64,000 nucleotides of DNA from Pseudomonas sp. G.S.17 (GCF_038096165.1 NZ_CP151076.1:1736001-1800000); one strand, 5' to 3'; positions 35,297 through 46,702 are shown, counted from the first letter of the stretch. A program made the numbers and translations. Notes: a model not told the origin generated them from the sequence alone.

Positions 35297-35710
35297 ATGC
35301 TGGTGATTTCCAACAATGTGCATCTGCCGGATGCCGAAATCGAACTGACTGCGATTCGCGCCCAGGGTGCGGGCGGGCAGAACGTCAACAAGGTTTCCAG
35401 CGCGCTGCACTTGCGCTTCGACATCAACGCTTCGTCGCTGCCGCCGTTCTACAAGGAGCGGCTGCTGGCCCTGCGCGACAGCCGCATCACCAGCGATGGC
35501 GTGTTGATCATCAAGGCCCAGCAATATCGCACTCAGGAGCAGAATCGCGCCGACGCGTTGGAGCGTCTGGTCGAGCTGATCGTCAGCGCCACCAAAGTCG
35601 AAAAGAAACGCCGTCCGACCAAACCGACGCTGGGCTCGAAGAAGCGTCGGCTGGAGGGCAAGACCAAGCGCGGCTCGATCAAGGCCGGGCGCGGCAAGGT
35701 CGATTTTTGA
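35297..35710 (+). CDS. arfB: alternative ribosome-rescue factor ArfB (YaeJ-like)
   Basis: 137 residues. Peptidyl-tRNA hydrolase that frees ribosomes stalled without a stop codon. GGQ motif in [19 protein letters not shown] at about 20-38 and a Lys/Arg-rich unstructured tail ([11 protein letters not shown] to KAGRGKVDF) that in the family enters the mRNA channel. It lacks the codon-recognition domains of release factors. Its stop abuts the convergent MFS gene without a gap. Confidence 0.95.
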   Translation: MLVISNNVHLPDAEIELTAIRAQGAGGQNVNKVSSALHLRFDINASSLPPFYKERLLALRDSRITSDGVLIIKAQQYRTQEQNRADALERLVELIVSATKVEKKRRPTKPTLGSKKRRLEGKTKRGSIKAGRGKVDF

Positions 35711-36913
35711 TCAGGCCCGCTGTTCGCGCATCGCTTTGGCTTGCTTGTACAGATAAACGCTCAGGCCCAGGCCGCTGAGCGAGGCGATGGCCGCAAACAG
35801 GAAGATCGACGAGAAACCGAAGCCTCCCGCGATGGCGCCCGCCACCGGGCCGGTAATCCCCAGCGACAGATCGATGAACAGCGAATAAGCCCCCACCGCT
35901 GCGCCACGGCTGGACGCCGGGACGAGGTTGACCGCTTCGACGCCCAAGGCCGGGAACACCAGAGAAAAGCCAAAGCCGGTCAGCGCCGCGCCCGCCAGTG
36001 CCAGTTCCGGCGACGGCGCCAGCCACAGCAACAGCAAGCCGAGGCTTTCTACTGAAAGGCAGGCAATCGCCACTCGAAAACCGCCCAGGCGATTGATCAA
36101 ATTGCCAAACAGCAAGCGAGCCGCGATAAAGCAGCCGCCGAACAGGCTCAGGCACAGTACGGCGTTTGGCCAGCTGTGGCTGGCGTAATACAGAGTAATA
36201 AAGGTGGCGATGGTGCCGAAACCGATGGAACCCAGCGCCAGGCCCATACCGTGGGGCAAGACTCGACCCAGCACATGCAGGAACGGCAGGCGCTCGCCAT
36301 GCACGATGGGCGCGGGCTCTTTCTTCCAGGCTAGCGTCAGGCCGAGGCCAGCCAGCAGAATGATGCTCACGCCCATGCTCCACAGGCCCAGTTCACCGAC
36401 CATCAGCACACCCAGCGGCGCACCAATGGCCAGCGCGCCGTAGCTGGCGATGCCGTTCCAGGAAATCACCTTGGCGGTGTTCTTCGCCCCGACGCGGCCG
36501 ATGCCCCAGCCAATCGACCCCGAACCCACCAGACTTTCCGCGCTGCCCAGCACCACTCGACCGATAAACAGGCAGACCAGACTTGCGACGGGCCAGCCCT
36601 GCAGCCAGCTCGACAACAGCATCAGTACGCCACTCAAGCCACAACCGGCCAGGCCGAACAGCACGGCTTTCTTGCTGCCCAGGTTATCGATGATGCGGCT
36701 GGAATACGGGCGACTCAGCAGGGTTGCCAGATACTGCACGCTGATGACCAACCCGGCTACGACAGCGCCGAACCCCAGATCGGTGTGGACATAGCCGGGC
36801 AGCACGGCCAGCGGTATGCCGATATTCAGGTAGCCGATGAAAGTGAATAAAACGATGGAAACGACCTGCAGCGTGACGGCCATAGGGCGTTGTGGAGAGT
36901 GGGTCTCTGGCAT
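35711..36913 (-). CDS. MFS transporter, YhhS-like
   Basis: 400 residues from ATG 36913 ([16 protein letters not shown]). Twelve predicted membrane segments; MFS motif A-like region [23 protein letters not shown] between helices 2 and 3 and a large middle loop ([15 protein letters not shown]). Resembles the YhhS/arabinose-exporter-like group of drug:H+ antiporters. Substrate unknown; no regulator beside it. Confidence 0.87.
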   Translation of the reverse strand: MPETHSPQRPMAVTLQVVSIVLFTFIGYLNIGIPLAVLPGYVHTDLGFGAVVAGLVISVQYLATLLSRPYSSRIIDNLGSKKAVLFGLAGCGLSGVLMLLSSWLQGWPVASLVCLFIGRVVLGSAESLVGSGSIGWGIGRVGAKNTAKVISWNGIASYGALAIGAPLGVLMVGELGLWSMGVSIILLAGLGLTLAWKKEPAPIVHGERLPFLHVLGRVLPHGMGLALGSIGFGTIATFITLYYASHSWPNAVLCLSLFGGCFIAARLLFGNLINRLGGFRVAIACLSVESLGLLLLWLAPSPELALAGAALTGFGFSLVFPALGVEAVNLVPASSRGAAVGAYSLFIDLSLGITGPVAGAIAGGFGFSSIFLFAAIASLSGLGLSVYLYKQAKAMREQRA

Positions 36914-37047
36914 GAATAAGCGGTCCAGGTTACGGCGGAGAGGGCAAAAGCTTAGCAGGCTAATCAAGTGCGCCATGATAGCGGTGTATGGGGGTTTATC
37001 GGGAGGGGTGAAGCTGAATACTGATGAAAATGCTGGAACAGAGCCTT

Positions 37048-37136
37048 GTGGGAGCCAGCTTGCTGGCGAAGGCTATGGGTCGATGCTGGAGATAAGGGGG
37101 ATGAGTTAGCTTTTTCGCGAGCAAGCTCGCTCCCAC
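37048..37136. repeat. inverted REP pair
   Basis: GTGGGAGCCAGCTTGCTGGC at 37048 and GCGAGCAAGCTCGCTCCCAC ending at 37136. Confidence 0.82.
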
Positions 37137-37150
37137 TCATCCGTCTGCAG

Positions 37151-37330
37151 TTACTCTTTGGCGGGGGCTACCAACTGCGTGGTCACCATTGCGGCCAAGG
37201 CTTTTTCCTGGCTGCCGAAGCGTTCGAGCAAGGCCTGTTTCTTTTCAGGGCTCAAGCGCGACCAGACGTTGATCATCTTCTCGGCGGTGCCGATCAAGGT
37301 GTTGGCATGGGTTTCGGTAAATTCGGTCAT
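37151..37330 (-). CDS. small conserved-looking protein, 59 residues
   Basis: Reads MTEFTETHANTLIGTAEKMI at the start and ends TTQLVAPAKE. Codon use and amphipathic helix content (VWSRLSPEKKQALLERFGSQ) look like a real coding sequence. No clear Shine-Dalgarno precedes the ATG. Cytoplasmic, helical, no known domain. It follows another tiny ORF on the same strand. Confidence 0.6.
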   Translation of the reverse strand: MTEFTETHANTLIGTAEKMINVWSRLSPEKKQALLERFGSQEKALAAMVTTQLVAPAKE

Positions 37331-37353
37331 GGAGGGTGTCTACTTGTCTCGGC

Positions 37354-37407
37354 ATTTTCAGGCGTATGGAAACTCAGCAAAACCGGTTTTCGATACGCCT
37401 GAAAAAA
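37354..37407 (-). terminator. hairpin between the two small ORFs
   Basis: TTTTCAGGCGTAT and ATACGCCTGAAAA are inverted around about 28 bases with A/T runs on both sides. It could end the 47-residue gene. Confidence 0.6.
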
Positions 37408-37414
37408 ATCGCCT

Positions 37415-37558
37415 TCAGTCTTCGCTGGAGGCTGGCTGGCAGTCTTCAACCTGCGCGCTGCTGGCTTTCATCTCGACCACTTGACCGAGTTCCAGCTGCG
37501 CCAATGTTGACTGCTCGGGTTCACTCTGGCTCGGGGGGAAGTTTGGGATTTCATGCAT
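37415..37558 (-). CDS. tiny acidic protein, 47 residues, with strong ribosome site
   Basis: Starts MHEIPNFPPSQSEPEQSTLA and ends CQPASSED. AAGGAG is placed eight bases before the ATG at 37558, the best evidence that it is translated. It is acidic, has one cysteine near the end, and has no signal peptide or membrane helix. I do not recognise it. A hairpin follows its stop. Confidence 0.55.
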   Translation of the reverse strand: MHEIPNFPPSQSEPEQSTLAQLELGQVVEMKASSAQVEDCQPASSED

Positions 37559-37745
37559 CGTCGTCGCTCCTTCGCAAGATTTTTCTGGTTGCTGGACAGA
37601 ACCGTGCTTCTAAAAAGCTTGGGCAGGATACATCACCGCAAATGACAAACAGACTTTTATCGATACCGTTGGTCATGTGCGGAAACAAAAAGCGGATTTT
37701 ACTGTCTGGGAGCAACACAGAATTTGCGTGGGGCTTGTCGGGATC

Positions 37746-37799
37746 CGTAGGACTGGCTTTAGCCGGGAGAATGCCCTCCCGGCTAAAGCCGGTCCTACG
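37746..37799. repeat. inverted REP pair (family GTAGGACTGGCTTTAGCC)
   Basis: CGTAGGACTGGCTTTAGCCG and CGGCTAAAGCCGGTCCTACG around a 14-base centre. Together with the small ORFs it accounts for the gap before phhC. Confidence 0.87.
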
Positions 37800-37835
37800 T
37801 AATGACGCAGTAATTCGGAGCGCGCTTGTCGCTGG

Positions 37836-39032
37836 TCAATCCTTGCACACCGCCGCAATCGCCAGCGCCAGCTGATCCAGTCGTGCTGCATCGATGCCGG
37901 CGACGTTGGCGCGGCCGGCGTTGACCATGTACACGCTGTGCTCGTGACGCAGGCGCGCCACCTGATCGTTGTTCAGCCCGGTGTAGGAAAACATCCCGCG
38001 TTGAGTCGCGATGTGCGCGAAGCGTTCGCCCAGGCCCAGTGGCGTCAACGCCTCCACCAAGCCGCTGCGCAGTTGCGCGATGCGCTGGCGCATTTCCTCG
38101 ACTTCATCGGCCCACAGGCTTTTCAGCTCTGGATTACCGAGGATTTCCGCGACTACCGCAGCGCCATGGTCCGGCGGGCTGGACCACAGGTTGCGGGCAA
38201 TCGACGACAACTGGCTGCGCACGTCCTGGGATTTCTCCGCATCGCCAGCCACCACCAGCAAGGCGCCGGTGCGATCCCGGTACAAGCCGAAGTTTTTCGA
38301 GCAGGAACTGGTGATCAACAGCTCTGGCAGTTCGGCCGCCAGCAGCCGCACACCCCAGGCGTCCGCTTCCAGGCCATCGCCGAAGCCTTGATAGGCGAAG
38401 TCGATCAGCGGCAGCAGGTTACGGCTGCGCACGATTTCCAGCACCCGACGCCAGTCGTCATGAGACAGGTCAAAGCCCGTCGGGTTATGGCAGCACGCAT
38501 GCAGCAGTACCACGTCGCCGGTTGGCACGCCGTTCAGCGTTTCCAGCATGGCCTCGACATTCAGGCGATTGTCGCTGCCCACGTAAGGGTAATGACTGAC
38601 CTTCAGCCCGGCCTTGGCGAAGATGGTTTCGTGGATCGGCCAGGTCGGTGCGCTGAGCCAGATGCCGCGCCCCGGTAGGCATTCGGCGATGAAGTCACCG
38701 GCCAGGCGCAAGGCCCCGGTGCCGCCTGGCGTCTGAGTGGCACTCACGCGTTTTTCGGTGAGCAGCGGGGAGCCAGCGCCCAGCACCAGTTCGCTGATCA
38801 AGCGGCCGAAACGCGGTTCGCCGTGGCCGCCGATATAGGTCTTGGTCATTTGCGCATCGACCAGACGCTGCTCGGCCAGCTTCACCGCGCGGGGAATGGT
38901 GGTCAAACCCATTGCGTCCTTATACACGCCAACGCCAAGGTCGAACTTGTCGGGATTGGTGTCGGCGGCGTAGGCGTCAATCAGGCCCAGAATCGGATCG
39001 CCCGGTACTCGCTGGATATCGGTGAAATGCAT
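37836..39032 (-). CDS. phhC: aromatic amino acid aminotransferase PhhC
   Basis: 398 residues. Transaminates tyrosine/phenylalanine with 2-oxoglutarate. Aspartate/tyrosine aminotransferase fold: VGVYKDAMG near 34-42, TPGGTGALRLAGDF near 100, HNPTGFDLS near 180, cofactor lysine in SSCSKNFGLYRDR near 243 and RGMFSYTGL near 355. The start overlaps the phhB stop by one base (TAATG), so phhA, phhB and phhC form one operon. Confidence 0.93.
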   Translation of the reverse strand: MHFTDIQRVPGDPILGLIDAYAADTNPDKFDLGVGVYKDAMGLTTIPRAVKLAEQRLVDAQMTKTYIGGHGEPRFGRLISELVLGAGSPLLTEKRVSATQTPGGTGALRLAGDFIAECLPGRGIWLSAPTWPIHETIFAKAGLKVSHYPYVGSDNRLNVEAMLETLNGVPTGDVVLLHACCHNPTGFDLSHDDWRRVLEIVRSRNLLPLIDFAYQGFGDGLEADAWGVRLLAAELPELLITSSCSKNFGLYRDRTGALLVVAGDAEKSQDVRSQLSSIARNLWSSPPDHGAAVVAEILGNPELKSLWADEVEEMRQRIAQLRSGLVEALTPLGLGERFAHIATQRGMFSYTGLNNDQVARLRHEHSVYMVNAGRANVAGIDAARLDQLALAIAAVCKD

Positions 39033-39388
39033 TACTTGCGGCCCTCGGCGCCTTTGGCCACCTCGTCGGTGCGGGCAGCCATGATGAAATCGTTACGGTG
39101 CAGCCCTTTGATCGAATGGCTCCACCAGGTGACGGTCACTTTGCCCCATTCAGTCAACAGACCGGGGTGGTGACCTTCAGCTTCGGCAATTTCGCCGACC
39201 GCGTTGGTAAATGCCAGCGCAAATTTGAAATTCTTGAACAAGAAGACTTTTTCCAGCTGCATCACGCTGTCGCGAACCTCGATGTTCCAGTCCGGGATCT
39301 GCTTGATCAGCTCGGGCAATTCGGCATCGCTGACTTGTGGCGCGTCGGCGCGGCAGGCTTCGCAGTGGGCTTGGTTGAGGGTAGTCAT
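39032..39388 (-). CDS. phhB: pterin-4a-carbinolamine dehydratase
   Basis: 118 residues from ATG 39388 ([17 protein letters not shown]), with AGGAA upstream. Dehydrates the pterin carbinolamine released by PhhA so that the cofactor can be recycled. The signature [23 protein letters not shown] near 73-95 carries the catalytic His pair. It sits 13 bases after phhA and overlaps phhC. Confidence 0.95.
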   Translation of the reverse strand: MTTLNQAHCEACRADAPQVSDAELPELIKQIPDWNIEVRDSVMQLEKVFLFKNFKFALAFTNAVGEIAEAEGHHPGLLTEWGKVTVTWWSHSIKGLHRNDFIMAARTDEVAKGAEGRK

Positions 39389-39401
39389 GATGAATTCCTG
39401 T

Positions 39402-40229
39402 TCAGGCCGCGTAGGGCTTGGATGAAGAGTTTGATGAATGATTGGCCGGGTTTTTCGGCGCGAAGGTCGGCGCGTGAAGGCCCAGCTGCATGCCTTGATC
39501 GACCATGCCCATGATGTCTTCGTGGGCCAGATCGAATAGCCGCTTGAGGTCGGGCAGGACAAAGTACAGGGGCTGCAGGATGTCGATACGGTAGGGCGTG
39601 CGCATTGCGTCCAGCGGATCGAACGCCTTATGCACAGGCTCGGACGACAAGCTATACACCGCTTCTTTAGGCGATGAAAGGATGCCGCCGCCGTAGATCC
39701 GTCGACCTTTGGGTGTATCCACCAGGCCGAACTCGATGGTCATCCAGTACAGCCGCGCCAGATAGACGCGCTGCTCTTTGCTCGCGCTGAGTCCTAGCTT
39801 GCCGTAGGTATGAGTGAATTCCGCGAACCAGGGGTTGGTCAGCAGCGGGCAGTGGCCGAATATTTCGTGAAAGATATCTGGCTCTTGCAGGTAGTCCAGT
39901 TCCTCCTCGCTGCGTATGAACGTGGCGACGGGAAAGCGCTTGCTGGCCAATAACTCAAAAAAAGTCTGGAAAGGAATCAGCGCCGGAACGCGGGCCACTT
40001 GCCAGCCGGTCGTAGCCGCTAGCACTGCGTTGATTTCACTCAACTGTGGAATACGATCGTGGGGCAGCGCCAGCTGCTCGATGCCATCCAGGTATTCCTG
40101 GCAGGCGCGGCCTTCGATGACTTTCATCTGGCGGGTGATCAAGGTATTCCACACCGCGTGCTCGGCGGCCGGATATTCAATGAATCCGTTCTCATCGGGC
40201 TCGCGTGCCACATAACGCGTCTGGCTCAT
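39402..40229 (-). CDS. phhA: phenylalanine 4-monooxygenase
   Basis: 275 residues from ATG 40229, with AGGAG upstream; longer readings run into the promoter. Hydroxylates Phe to Tyr with tetrahydropterin and O2. Iron ligands are H121 and H126 (FHEIFGHCP) and E166 (YWMTIEFG). It lacks the regulatory domain of the animal enzymes. First gene of phhABC and divergent from phhR. The C-terminus (residues 255-275) is a low-complexity Ser/Asn tail. Confidence 0.97.
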   Translation of the reverse strand: MSQTRYVAREPDENGFIEYPAAEHAVWNTLITRQMKVIEGRACQEYLDGIEQLALPHDRIPQLSEINAVLAATTGWQVARVPALIPFQTFFELLASKRFPVATFIRSEEELDYLQEPDIFHEIFGHCPLLTNPWFAEFTHTYGKLGLSASKEQRVYLARLYWMTIEFGLVDTPKGRRIYGGGILSSPKEAVYSLSSEPVHKAFDPLDAMRTPYRIDILQPLYFVLPDLKRLFDLAHEDIMGMVDQGMQLGLHAPTFAPKNPANHSSNSSSKPYAA

Positions 40230-40302
40230 GCTGCTCTCCTGGGTTCTTTTTTTCGATTTGTGTCGAACGCCTGAGGCTATAGATACCTTTTTTCGGGGTT
40301 TT

Positions 40303-40318
40303 GGTAAGTGGATTGCCA
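40303..40318 (-). promoter_or_regulatory. sigma54-like element upstream of phhA
   Basis: Read on the minus strand, TGGCAATCCACTTACC has GG at -24 and TTAC at the -12 position, one base from TTGC, with correct spacing. P. aeruginosa phhA is reported to need sigma54. The imperfect -12 keeps this tentative. Confidence 0.45.
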
Positions 40319-40347
40319 GCACGGACGTCGCGTTTTTTGCTCTGCGT

Positions 40348-40365
40348 CGTAACGATTTCGTTACG
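40348..40365. promoter_or_regulatory. candidate PhhR (TyrR-like) box
   Basis: Perfect palindrome CGTAACG-ATTT-CGTTACG. Its core GTAA-N8-TTAC equals the core of the TGTAAA-N6-TTTACA box bound by TyrR/PhhR. It lies in the phhA-phhR divergent region. Confidence 0.55.
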
Positions 40366-40483
40366 TTCTTGGTTGGCTCTTGGGATTTGACGGCCGTATC
40401 AGGGAAAAATCCGTCTGTACTGTCACGTATTCTTGACGATAATATTCGCGACACGATAAAAATTTGTAGGGGCGCATTCCTCT

Positions 40484-40573
40484 GTGGGAGCGAACTTGTT
40501 CGCGAAGAAGCCGGTACAGGTGATAGAGATTCAGTGCTTGGTCAACAGCCTTCGCGAGCAAGCTCGCTCCCAC
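40484..40573. repeat. inverted REP pair upstream of phhR
   Basis: GTGGGAGCGAACTTGTTCGCG and CGCGAGCAAGCTCGCTCCCAC, ending 48 bases before the phhR start, so it is probably within or next to its leader. Confidence 0.83.
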
Positions 40574-40621
40574 CAGGTTCGCGCCTACAGCAGCCTTCTT
40601 GCATCACAGGATCAATCCGCC

Positions 40622-42181
40622 ATGCGCATCAAAGTCCACTGTCTCAATCGCATCGGCATGACCCGCGATATCCTCGATCTGCTGGTCAACTACGGCGTCA
40701 ACGTGGCCCGAGGTGAGGTGGGCGGCGAGCAGGGTGATGCGATCTATCTGTATTGCCCCAACCTGATCAACATGCAGTTCCAGGCGTTGCGCCCGAAATT
40801 CGAAGCGATCCCCGGCGTTTTTGGCGTAAAGCGCGTGGGACTTATGCCCAGTGAGCGTCGGCATATGGAGTTGAACGCGCTGTTGGGTGCCCTGGAGTTT
40901 CCGGTGATGTCCATCGACATGGGCGGCTCCATCGTTGCTGCCAATCGTGCCGCTGCGCAGTTGCTCGGGGTCAGGGTCGACGAAGTGCCAGGCATTCCGC
41001 TGTCGCGTTACGCCGAAGACTTCGATCTACCGGAACTGGTGCGCGCCAATAAGTCGCGAATCAATGGCCTGCGGGTCAAGGTGCGCGGCGACGTGTTCCT
41101 GGCCGATATCACGCCGTTGCAATCGCAGCATGACGACAGCGAGGCGATGGCCGGCGCGGTGTTGACCTTGCATCGCGCGGATCTGGTGGGCGAGCGCATC
41201 TATCAAGTGCGCAAGCAGGAATTGCGCGGCTTTGACAGCATCTTCCAGAGTTCCAGGGTCATGGCTGCCGTAGTGCGTGAAGCCCGACGCATGGCGCCGC
41301 TGGATGCGCCGTTGTTGATCGAGGGCGAAACCGGCACTGGCAAGGAACTGCTGGCTCGCGCCTGTCACCTGGCCAGCCCGCGCGGCCAGTCGCCGTTGAT
41401 GGCAATGAATTGCGCGGGCTTGTCCGAATCCATGGCCGAGACGGAATTGTTCGGCTACGGGCCGGGCGCTTTCGAGGGGGCGCGAGTCGAAGGCAAGCTG
41501 GGGCTGCTGGAGTTGACGGCGGGTGGCACGTTGTTTCTCGATGGCGTCGGCGAACTGAGTGCGCGGATGCAGGCCAAACTGTTGCGATTCCTCCAGGACG
41601 GCTGCTTTCGTCGGGTGGGCAGCGATGAGGAGGTTTATCTGGATGTGCGGGTGATCTGCTCGACCCAGAGCGATCTGTCCGAGCTGTGCGCCAGAGGTGA
41701 GTTTCGCCAGGACCTTTACCACCGCCTCAACGTGCTGACGCTGCATATCCCGCCGTTGCGCGAATGTCTGGATGGCTTGGGCCCGTTGGTTGATCACTTT
41801 CTCGATCAGGCCAGTCGGCAGATAGGCTGCGCGCTGCCGCGAATCGTCCCGGCTTCGATGGCGCGCCTGACCCATTACCACTGGCCGGGCAATATCCGTC
41901 AGTTGGAGAACGTGTTGTTTCAGGCGGTTTCATTATGTGAAGGTGGCACGGTCAAGGCTGAACATATCCGATTGCCAGAATATGGCGTGCGGGAGCCGTT
42001 GCGTGAGTTTTCCCTGGAAGGCGGGCTGGACGAGATAGTTGGGCGGTTTGAAAAGGCTGTATTGCAACGCCTGTATCCGGAGTATTCCAGCAGCCGACAA
42101 TTAGGTAAGCGGCTCGGCGTTTCTCACACCACTATCGCCAACAAGTTGCGCGACTATGGATTGAATGCGGAGAAGAAATAA
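40622..42181 (+). CDS. phhR: transcriptional regulator PhhR (TyrR family)
   Basis: 519 residues from ATG 40622 (MRIKVHCLNRIGMTRD). ACT domain about 1-75, PAS domain about 80-190, AAA domain about 205-430 with Walker A GETGTGKE and GGTLFLDGVGELS, and a TyrR-type helix-turn-helix at the end (SSRQLGKRLGVSHTTIANKL). The sigma54-contact GAFTGA loop reads GAFEGA, as in regulators of this family that can work with sigma70. Activates phh genes in response to Phe/Tyr. A perfect AT-rich inverted repeat (AACTTTAT/ATAAAGTT, 42227-42250) follows the stop. Confidence 0.95.
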   Translation: MRIKVHCLNRIGMTRDILDLLVNYGVNVARGEVGGEQGDAIYLYCPNLINMQFQALRPKFEAIPGVFGVKRVGLMPSERRHMELNALLGALEFPVMSIDMGGSIVAANRAAAQLLGVRVDEVPGIPLSRYAEDFDLPELVRANKSRINGLRVKVRGDVFLADITPLQSQHDDSEAMAGAVLTLHRADLVGERIYQVRKQELRGFDSIFQSSRVMAAVVREARRMAPLDAPLLIEGETGTGKELLARACHLASPRGQSPLMAMNCAGLSESMAETELFGYGPGAFEGARVEGKLGLLELTAGGTLFLDGVGELSARMQAKLLRFLQDGCFRRVGSDEEVYLDVRVICSTQSDLSELCARGEFRQDLYHRLNVLTLHIPPLRECLDGLGPLVDHFLDQASRQIGCALPRIVPASMARLTHYHWPGNIRQLENVLFQAVSLCEGGTVKAEHIRLPEYGVREPLREFSLEGGLDEIVGRFEKAVLQRLYPEYSSSRQLGKRLGVSHTTIANKLRDYGLNAEKK

Positions 42182-42302
42182 GTTTGAACTAAAACTTGAA
42201 TCGTTGCGGAGGATTAAGCGTTCAAGAACTTTATATGTATAAATAAAGTTTAATGTTCGATGCCAGAGATGCGTGGATTGCAATAGGTACAGAAACGAGG
42301 CC

Positions 42303-42331
42303 GCGTCTCCAGGGATTGCTCCGGGAGACGC
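42303..42331 (-). terminator. hairpin downstream of the DUF2790 gene
   Basis: GCGTCTCC and GGAGACGC with a 13-base loop, between phhR and the convergent small gene. No strong T run, so weak evidence for termination. Confidence 0.4.
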
Positions 42332-42356
42332 TGGCATCAAGCGTGTGCGCGATGGA

Positions 42357-42623
42357 TCAACCGTTGCTGCAACCGTTGCCCATCACCTGATAAGCCATGA
42401 CGTGCTGTTTGCCTTGCGAATCCAGGTAGGTCATGCGCATCGGCACTACCGCGCAGATGTTTGGAATGTCGCTGACGGAAACCACTTTGGCGATGTCCGG
42501 GTGGCTGCCATAGGTGTATTGCTCGGCGCGGGCTTGTTGTGCAGCAACTTTTGCACCTGACTCTTCAGCCATTGCAACTGCGCTGAAACCACAAAGGGCC
42601 AGAACCAGCAGTGAAGCTTTCAT
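42357..42623 (-). CDS. DUF2790 family secreted protein
   Basis: 88 residues with a signal peptide of about 19 residues ending AVAMA. The mature part has the Pseudomonas DUF2790 pattern: YTYGSHPDIAKVVSVSDIPN, CAVVPMRMTYLDSQGK and YQVMGNGCSNG, with two cysteines that may pair. Probably periplasmic. Such genes are often metal- or stress-induced, but nothing in this promoter shows that. Confidence 0.85.
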   Translation of the reverse strand: MKASLLVLALCGFSAVAMAEESGAKVAAQQARAEQYTYGSHPDIAKVVSVSDIPNICAVVPMRMTYLDSQGKQHVMAYQVMGNGCSNG

Positions 42624-43032
42624 TGCGTATTACCTTCTTCAGTTCGAAAGGGGTCACATAACCCTTGTGAGATTATGTGTGAATCGAGTGTGGGTATCGT
42701 TGATTAACAAGCCGTGTGGGGGCTGTCAGTTGTTAATCGGTTTGCCGTGTTGGCGAGATTGATTCTATGCCTCTGTGCCCCCTTCATATAGAAAGGGTTT
42801 TGATAAACACTGTTGAGCAAATCCGTAATAATCCGTTTCACTGCTGCCCAAACCCTGGCGTCGCTCGTTCTTTAGTCTTGCTTCGTTTGGCGTATTGCGC
42901 CGTGATACGCGGCTCTCAGGCCGATTGTGGTGTAGGGTTGCATAGCGGTAAGACCATCGTCGAATGGTCCCGGGACCGACAGCCGGTTACAACGGACACA
43001 TAAAACAACAACTATCCACCGAGGTAACCAAG
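42624..43032 (+). other. acsA upstream region
   Basis: 409 bases between two divergent genes. I see no convincing gene. GGTCCCGGGACC at 42967-42978 is a perfect 12-bp palindrome 54 bases before acsA and could be an operator. Confidence 0.45.
43002..43011 (+). promoter_or_regulatory. candidate Hfq/Crc site before acsA
   Basis: AAAACAACAA matches AANAANAA and sits 22-31 nt before the acsA ATG, just upstream of GAGG. acsA is a recognised carbon-catabolite-repression target in Pseudomonas. Confidence 0.5.
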
Positions 43033-44988
<1,956 letters not shown>

Positions 44989-45000
44989 TAAAGGCAGCCC

Positions 45001-45038
45001 AAAAACCCCGCCCGGCGAAAGCCTGGCGGGTTTTTTTT
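45001..45038 (+). terminator. terminator of acsA
   Basis: AAAAACCCCGCC, a GGCGAAAGCC inner hairpin, GGCGGG and eight T. Confidence 0.87.
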
Positions 45039-45069
45039 GTGTGCCCGGTTATTGCACTGCACGATCCCC

Positions 45070-45092
45070 GTGGGAGCGAGCTTGCTCGCGAA
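45070..45092. repeat. single REP element
   Basis: GTGGGAGCGAGCTTGCTCGC plus three bases downstream of the acsA terminator. Confidence 0.8.
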
Positions 45093-45250
45093 GGGCCGGT
45101 GCATGCGGCATAGATTCAGCGCCTGAGATACTGTTTCGCCAACAAGTTGTCGCCTTGTGTGTTGCCAGTGCGCATTGATCAGACACTACTTATTCTGGTG
45201 CCGCGCTTCGAATCGGGTTGCGCCAACAGCATTTGCGGTGCGGCTTATTG

Positions 45251-45320
45251 AGGTTTCGCCCTGACGGTCGAGTCCTTTTGTTTCGGCAAAGGACGAAACC
45301 ATGTGCGCTAACGTCCGGCC
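45251..45320. repeat. dispersed repeat block, inverted relative of 30751-30824
   Basis: Begins AGGTTTCGCCCTGACGGTCG and ends ACGTCCGGCC. The reverse complement aligns with the 30.75 kb copy along its whole length. The surrounding 45093-45726 has no gene I can support; from about 45540 it becomes AT-richer, approaching the aotJ promoter. Confidence 0.7.
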
Positions 45321-45726
45321 CGACCGCCGCACGCAAAAGCGAACATCAAAAGCCGCGCTGGCCACCGCCTGTTGGAGGCTTGCCCGCGAATCAGACGCCT
45401 CGGTGGGCCAGACTTACGCATTAGAGTTCTTCTCAGGCGAGCCTCGCGCTCCCACCACCAGATATATATCCACATGTTACCCACGAACCGCTGGATGTAA
45501 CCCGACGCCCATTTGTGGGGCGATGCACCTCATTTTTTGTAGGAAATGGGTGCGTTATCGTCCATAAAATAAACCCGATCAACGCTGCGCTTGCCGTATT
45601 ACAAGGCTTTGCCAATAATGGGCGCGTATTTTGCTGCATAGATCGGTTAGTCTTCTTTTCGCATTGCATAATCTGCAATAGCTGTCAATGAGCCCGGTCT
45701 GTTTTTTCGGTGCTTCTGTAACTAGT

Positions 45727-45769
45727 TGTCGCATTGAAGAAATATCGACTTCGAGCGTGTCGTTAAAAT
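45727..45769 (+). promoter_or_regulatory. ArgR half-site and -10 element of aotJ
   Basis: TGTCGC-N8-AA at 45727-45742 fits the Pseudomonas ArgR half-site. TAAAAT at 45764-45769 begins 37 bases after the site, the same distance as at aruC. A further TGTCG at 45758 overlaps the -10. Confidence 0.65.
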
Positions 45770-45904
45770 GCCGATCACTCGCCCAAGGTTTGCGGGCCGG
45801 ATTCCGGCCTCGCCTGGCAGGCGTCATAGTCTTCAATCATCTCTCCGCATTTTGGGCTCTAGCTCACTCTGCCATTTGTCGTGTTTACCGACGGAGTCCT
45901 AAGA

Positions 45905-46681
45905 ATGAAAAAGCTCATGCTTCTTGGTGCACTGGCGCTGTCTGTGCTGGCGCAGCCAACGTTTGCTGACGAAAAACCGCTGAAAATCGGCATTGAAGCT
46001 GCTTACCCTCCCTTTGCCTCCAAGGCTCCGGATGGCAGCATCGTTGGTTTCGACTACGACATCGGCAACGCCCTGTGTGCCGAGATGAAGGTCAAGTGTA
46101 CTTGGGTCGAGCAGGAATTCGACGGCCTGATCCCAGCGCTCAAAGTGCGCAAGATCGACGCGATCCTGTCTTCAATGTCCATCACTGAAGACCGCAAGAA
46201 GTCCGTGGATTTCACCGGTCGCTACTACAGCACTCAGGCGCGCCTGGTGATGAAGGACGGCACCACGATCAGCGACAGCCTTGCTGAACTCAAGGGCAAG
46301 AAAATCGGCGTGCAGCGCGGTTCGATCCATGACCGTTTCGCCAAGGAAAAACTCGAGCCGCTGGGCGCCGAGATCAAATCCTACGCTTCGCAGAACGAAA
46401 TCTACCTGGACATCCAGGCCGGTCGTCTTGATGGCACCGTAGCTGACGCAACCCTGCTGCAAGACGGCTTCCTGAAAACCGACGCAGGCAAGGGCTACGC
46501 TTTCGTTGGCCCGGCGTTCACTGACGCTGCGTACTTTGGCGACGGTATCGGTATTGCCGTGCGTAAAGGCGACAAGGCCAATCTGGACAAGATCAACGCT
46601 GCCATCACTGCAATTCGCGCCAATGGCGAGTACAAGAAAATCCAGGACAAGTACTTCGATTTCGACGTTTACGGCAAGTAA
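45905..46681 (+). CDS. aotJ: arginine/ornithine ABC transporter, periplasmic binding protein
   Basis: 258 residues with a signal peptide ending PTFA near residue 22. Family 3 solute-binding protein: [51 protein letters not shown]. First gene of aotJQMOP. A long perfect hairpin follows, which would favour high expression of this subunit over the membrane genes. Confidence 0.94.
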   Translation: MKKLMLLGALALSVLAQPTFADEKPLKIGIEAAYPPFASKAPDGSIVGFDYDIGNALCAEMKVKCTWVEQEFDGLIPALKVRKIDAILSSMSITEDRKKSVDFTGRYYSTQARLVMKDGTTISDSLAELKGKKIGVQRGSIHDRFAKEKLEPLGAEIKSYASQNEIYLDIQAGRLDGTVADATLLQDGFLKTDAGKGYAFVGPAFTDAAYFGDGIGIAVRKGDKANLDKINAAITAIRANGEYKKIQDKYFDFDVYGK

Positions 46682-46702
46682 TTCGTCCGAAGCTACCCCT
46701 TG

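Noticed and set aside
45218..45567. Overlapping short ORFs in the acsA-aotJ gap
   Set aside because: They lie across the dispersed repeat and have no ribosome site; the Arg/Ala-rich translation looks non-coding.
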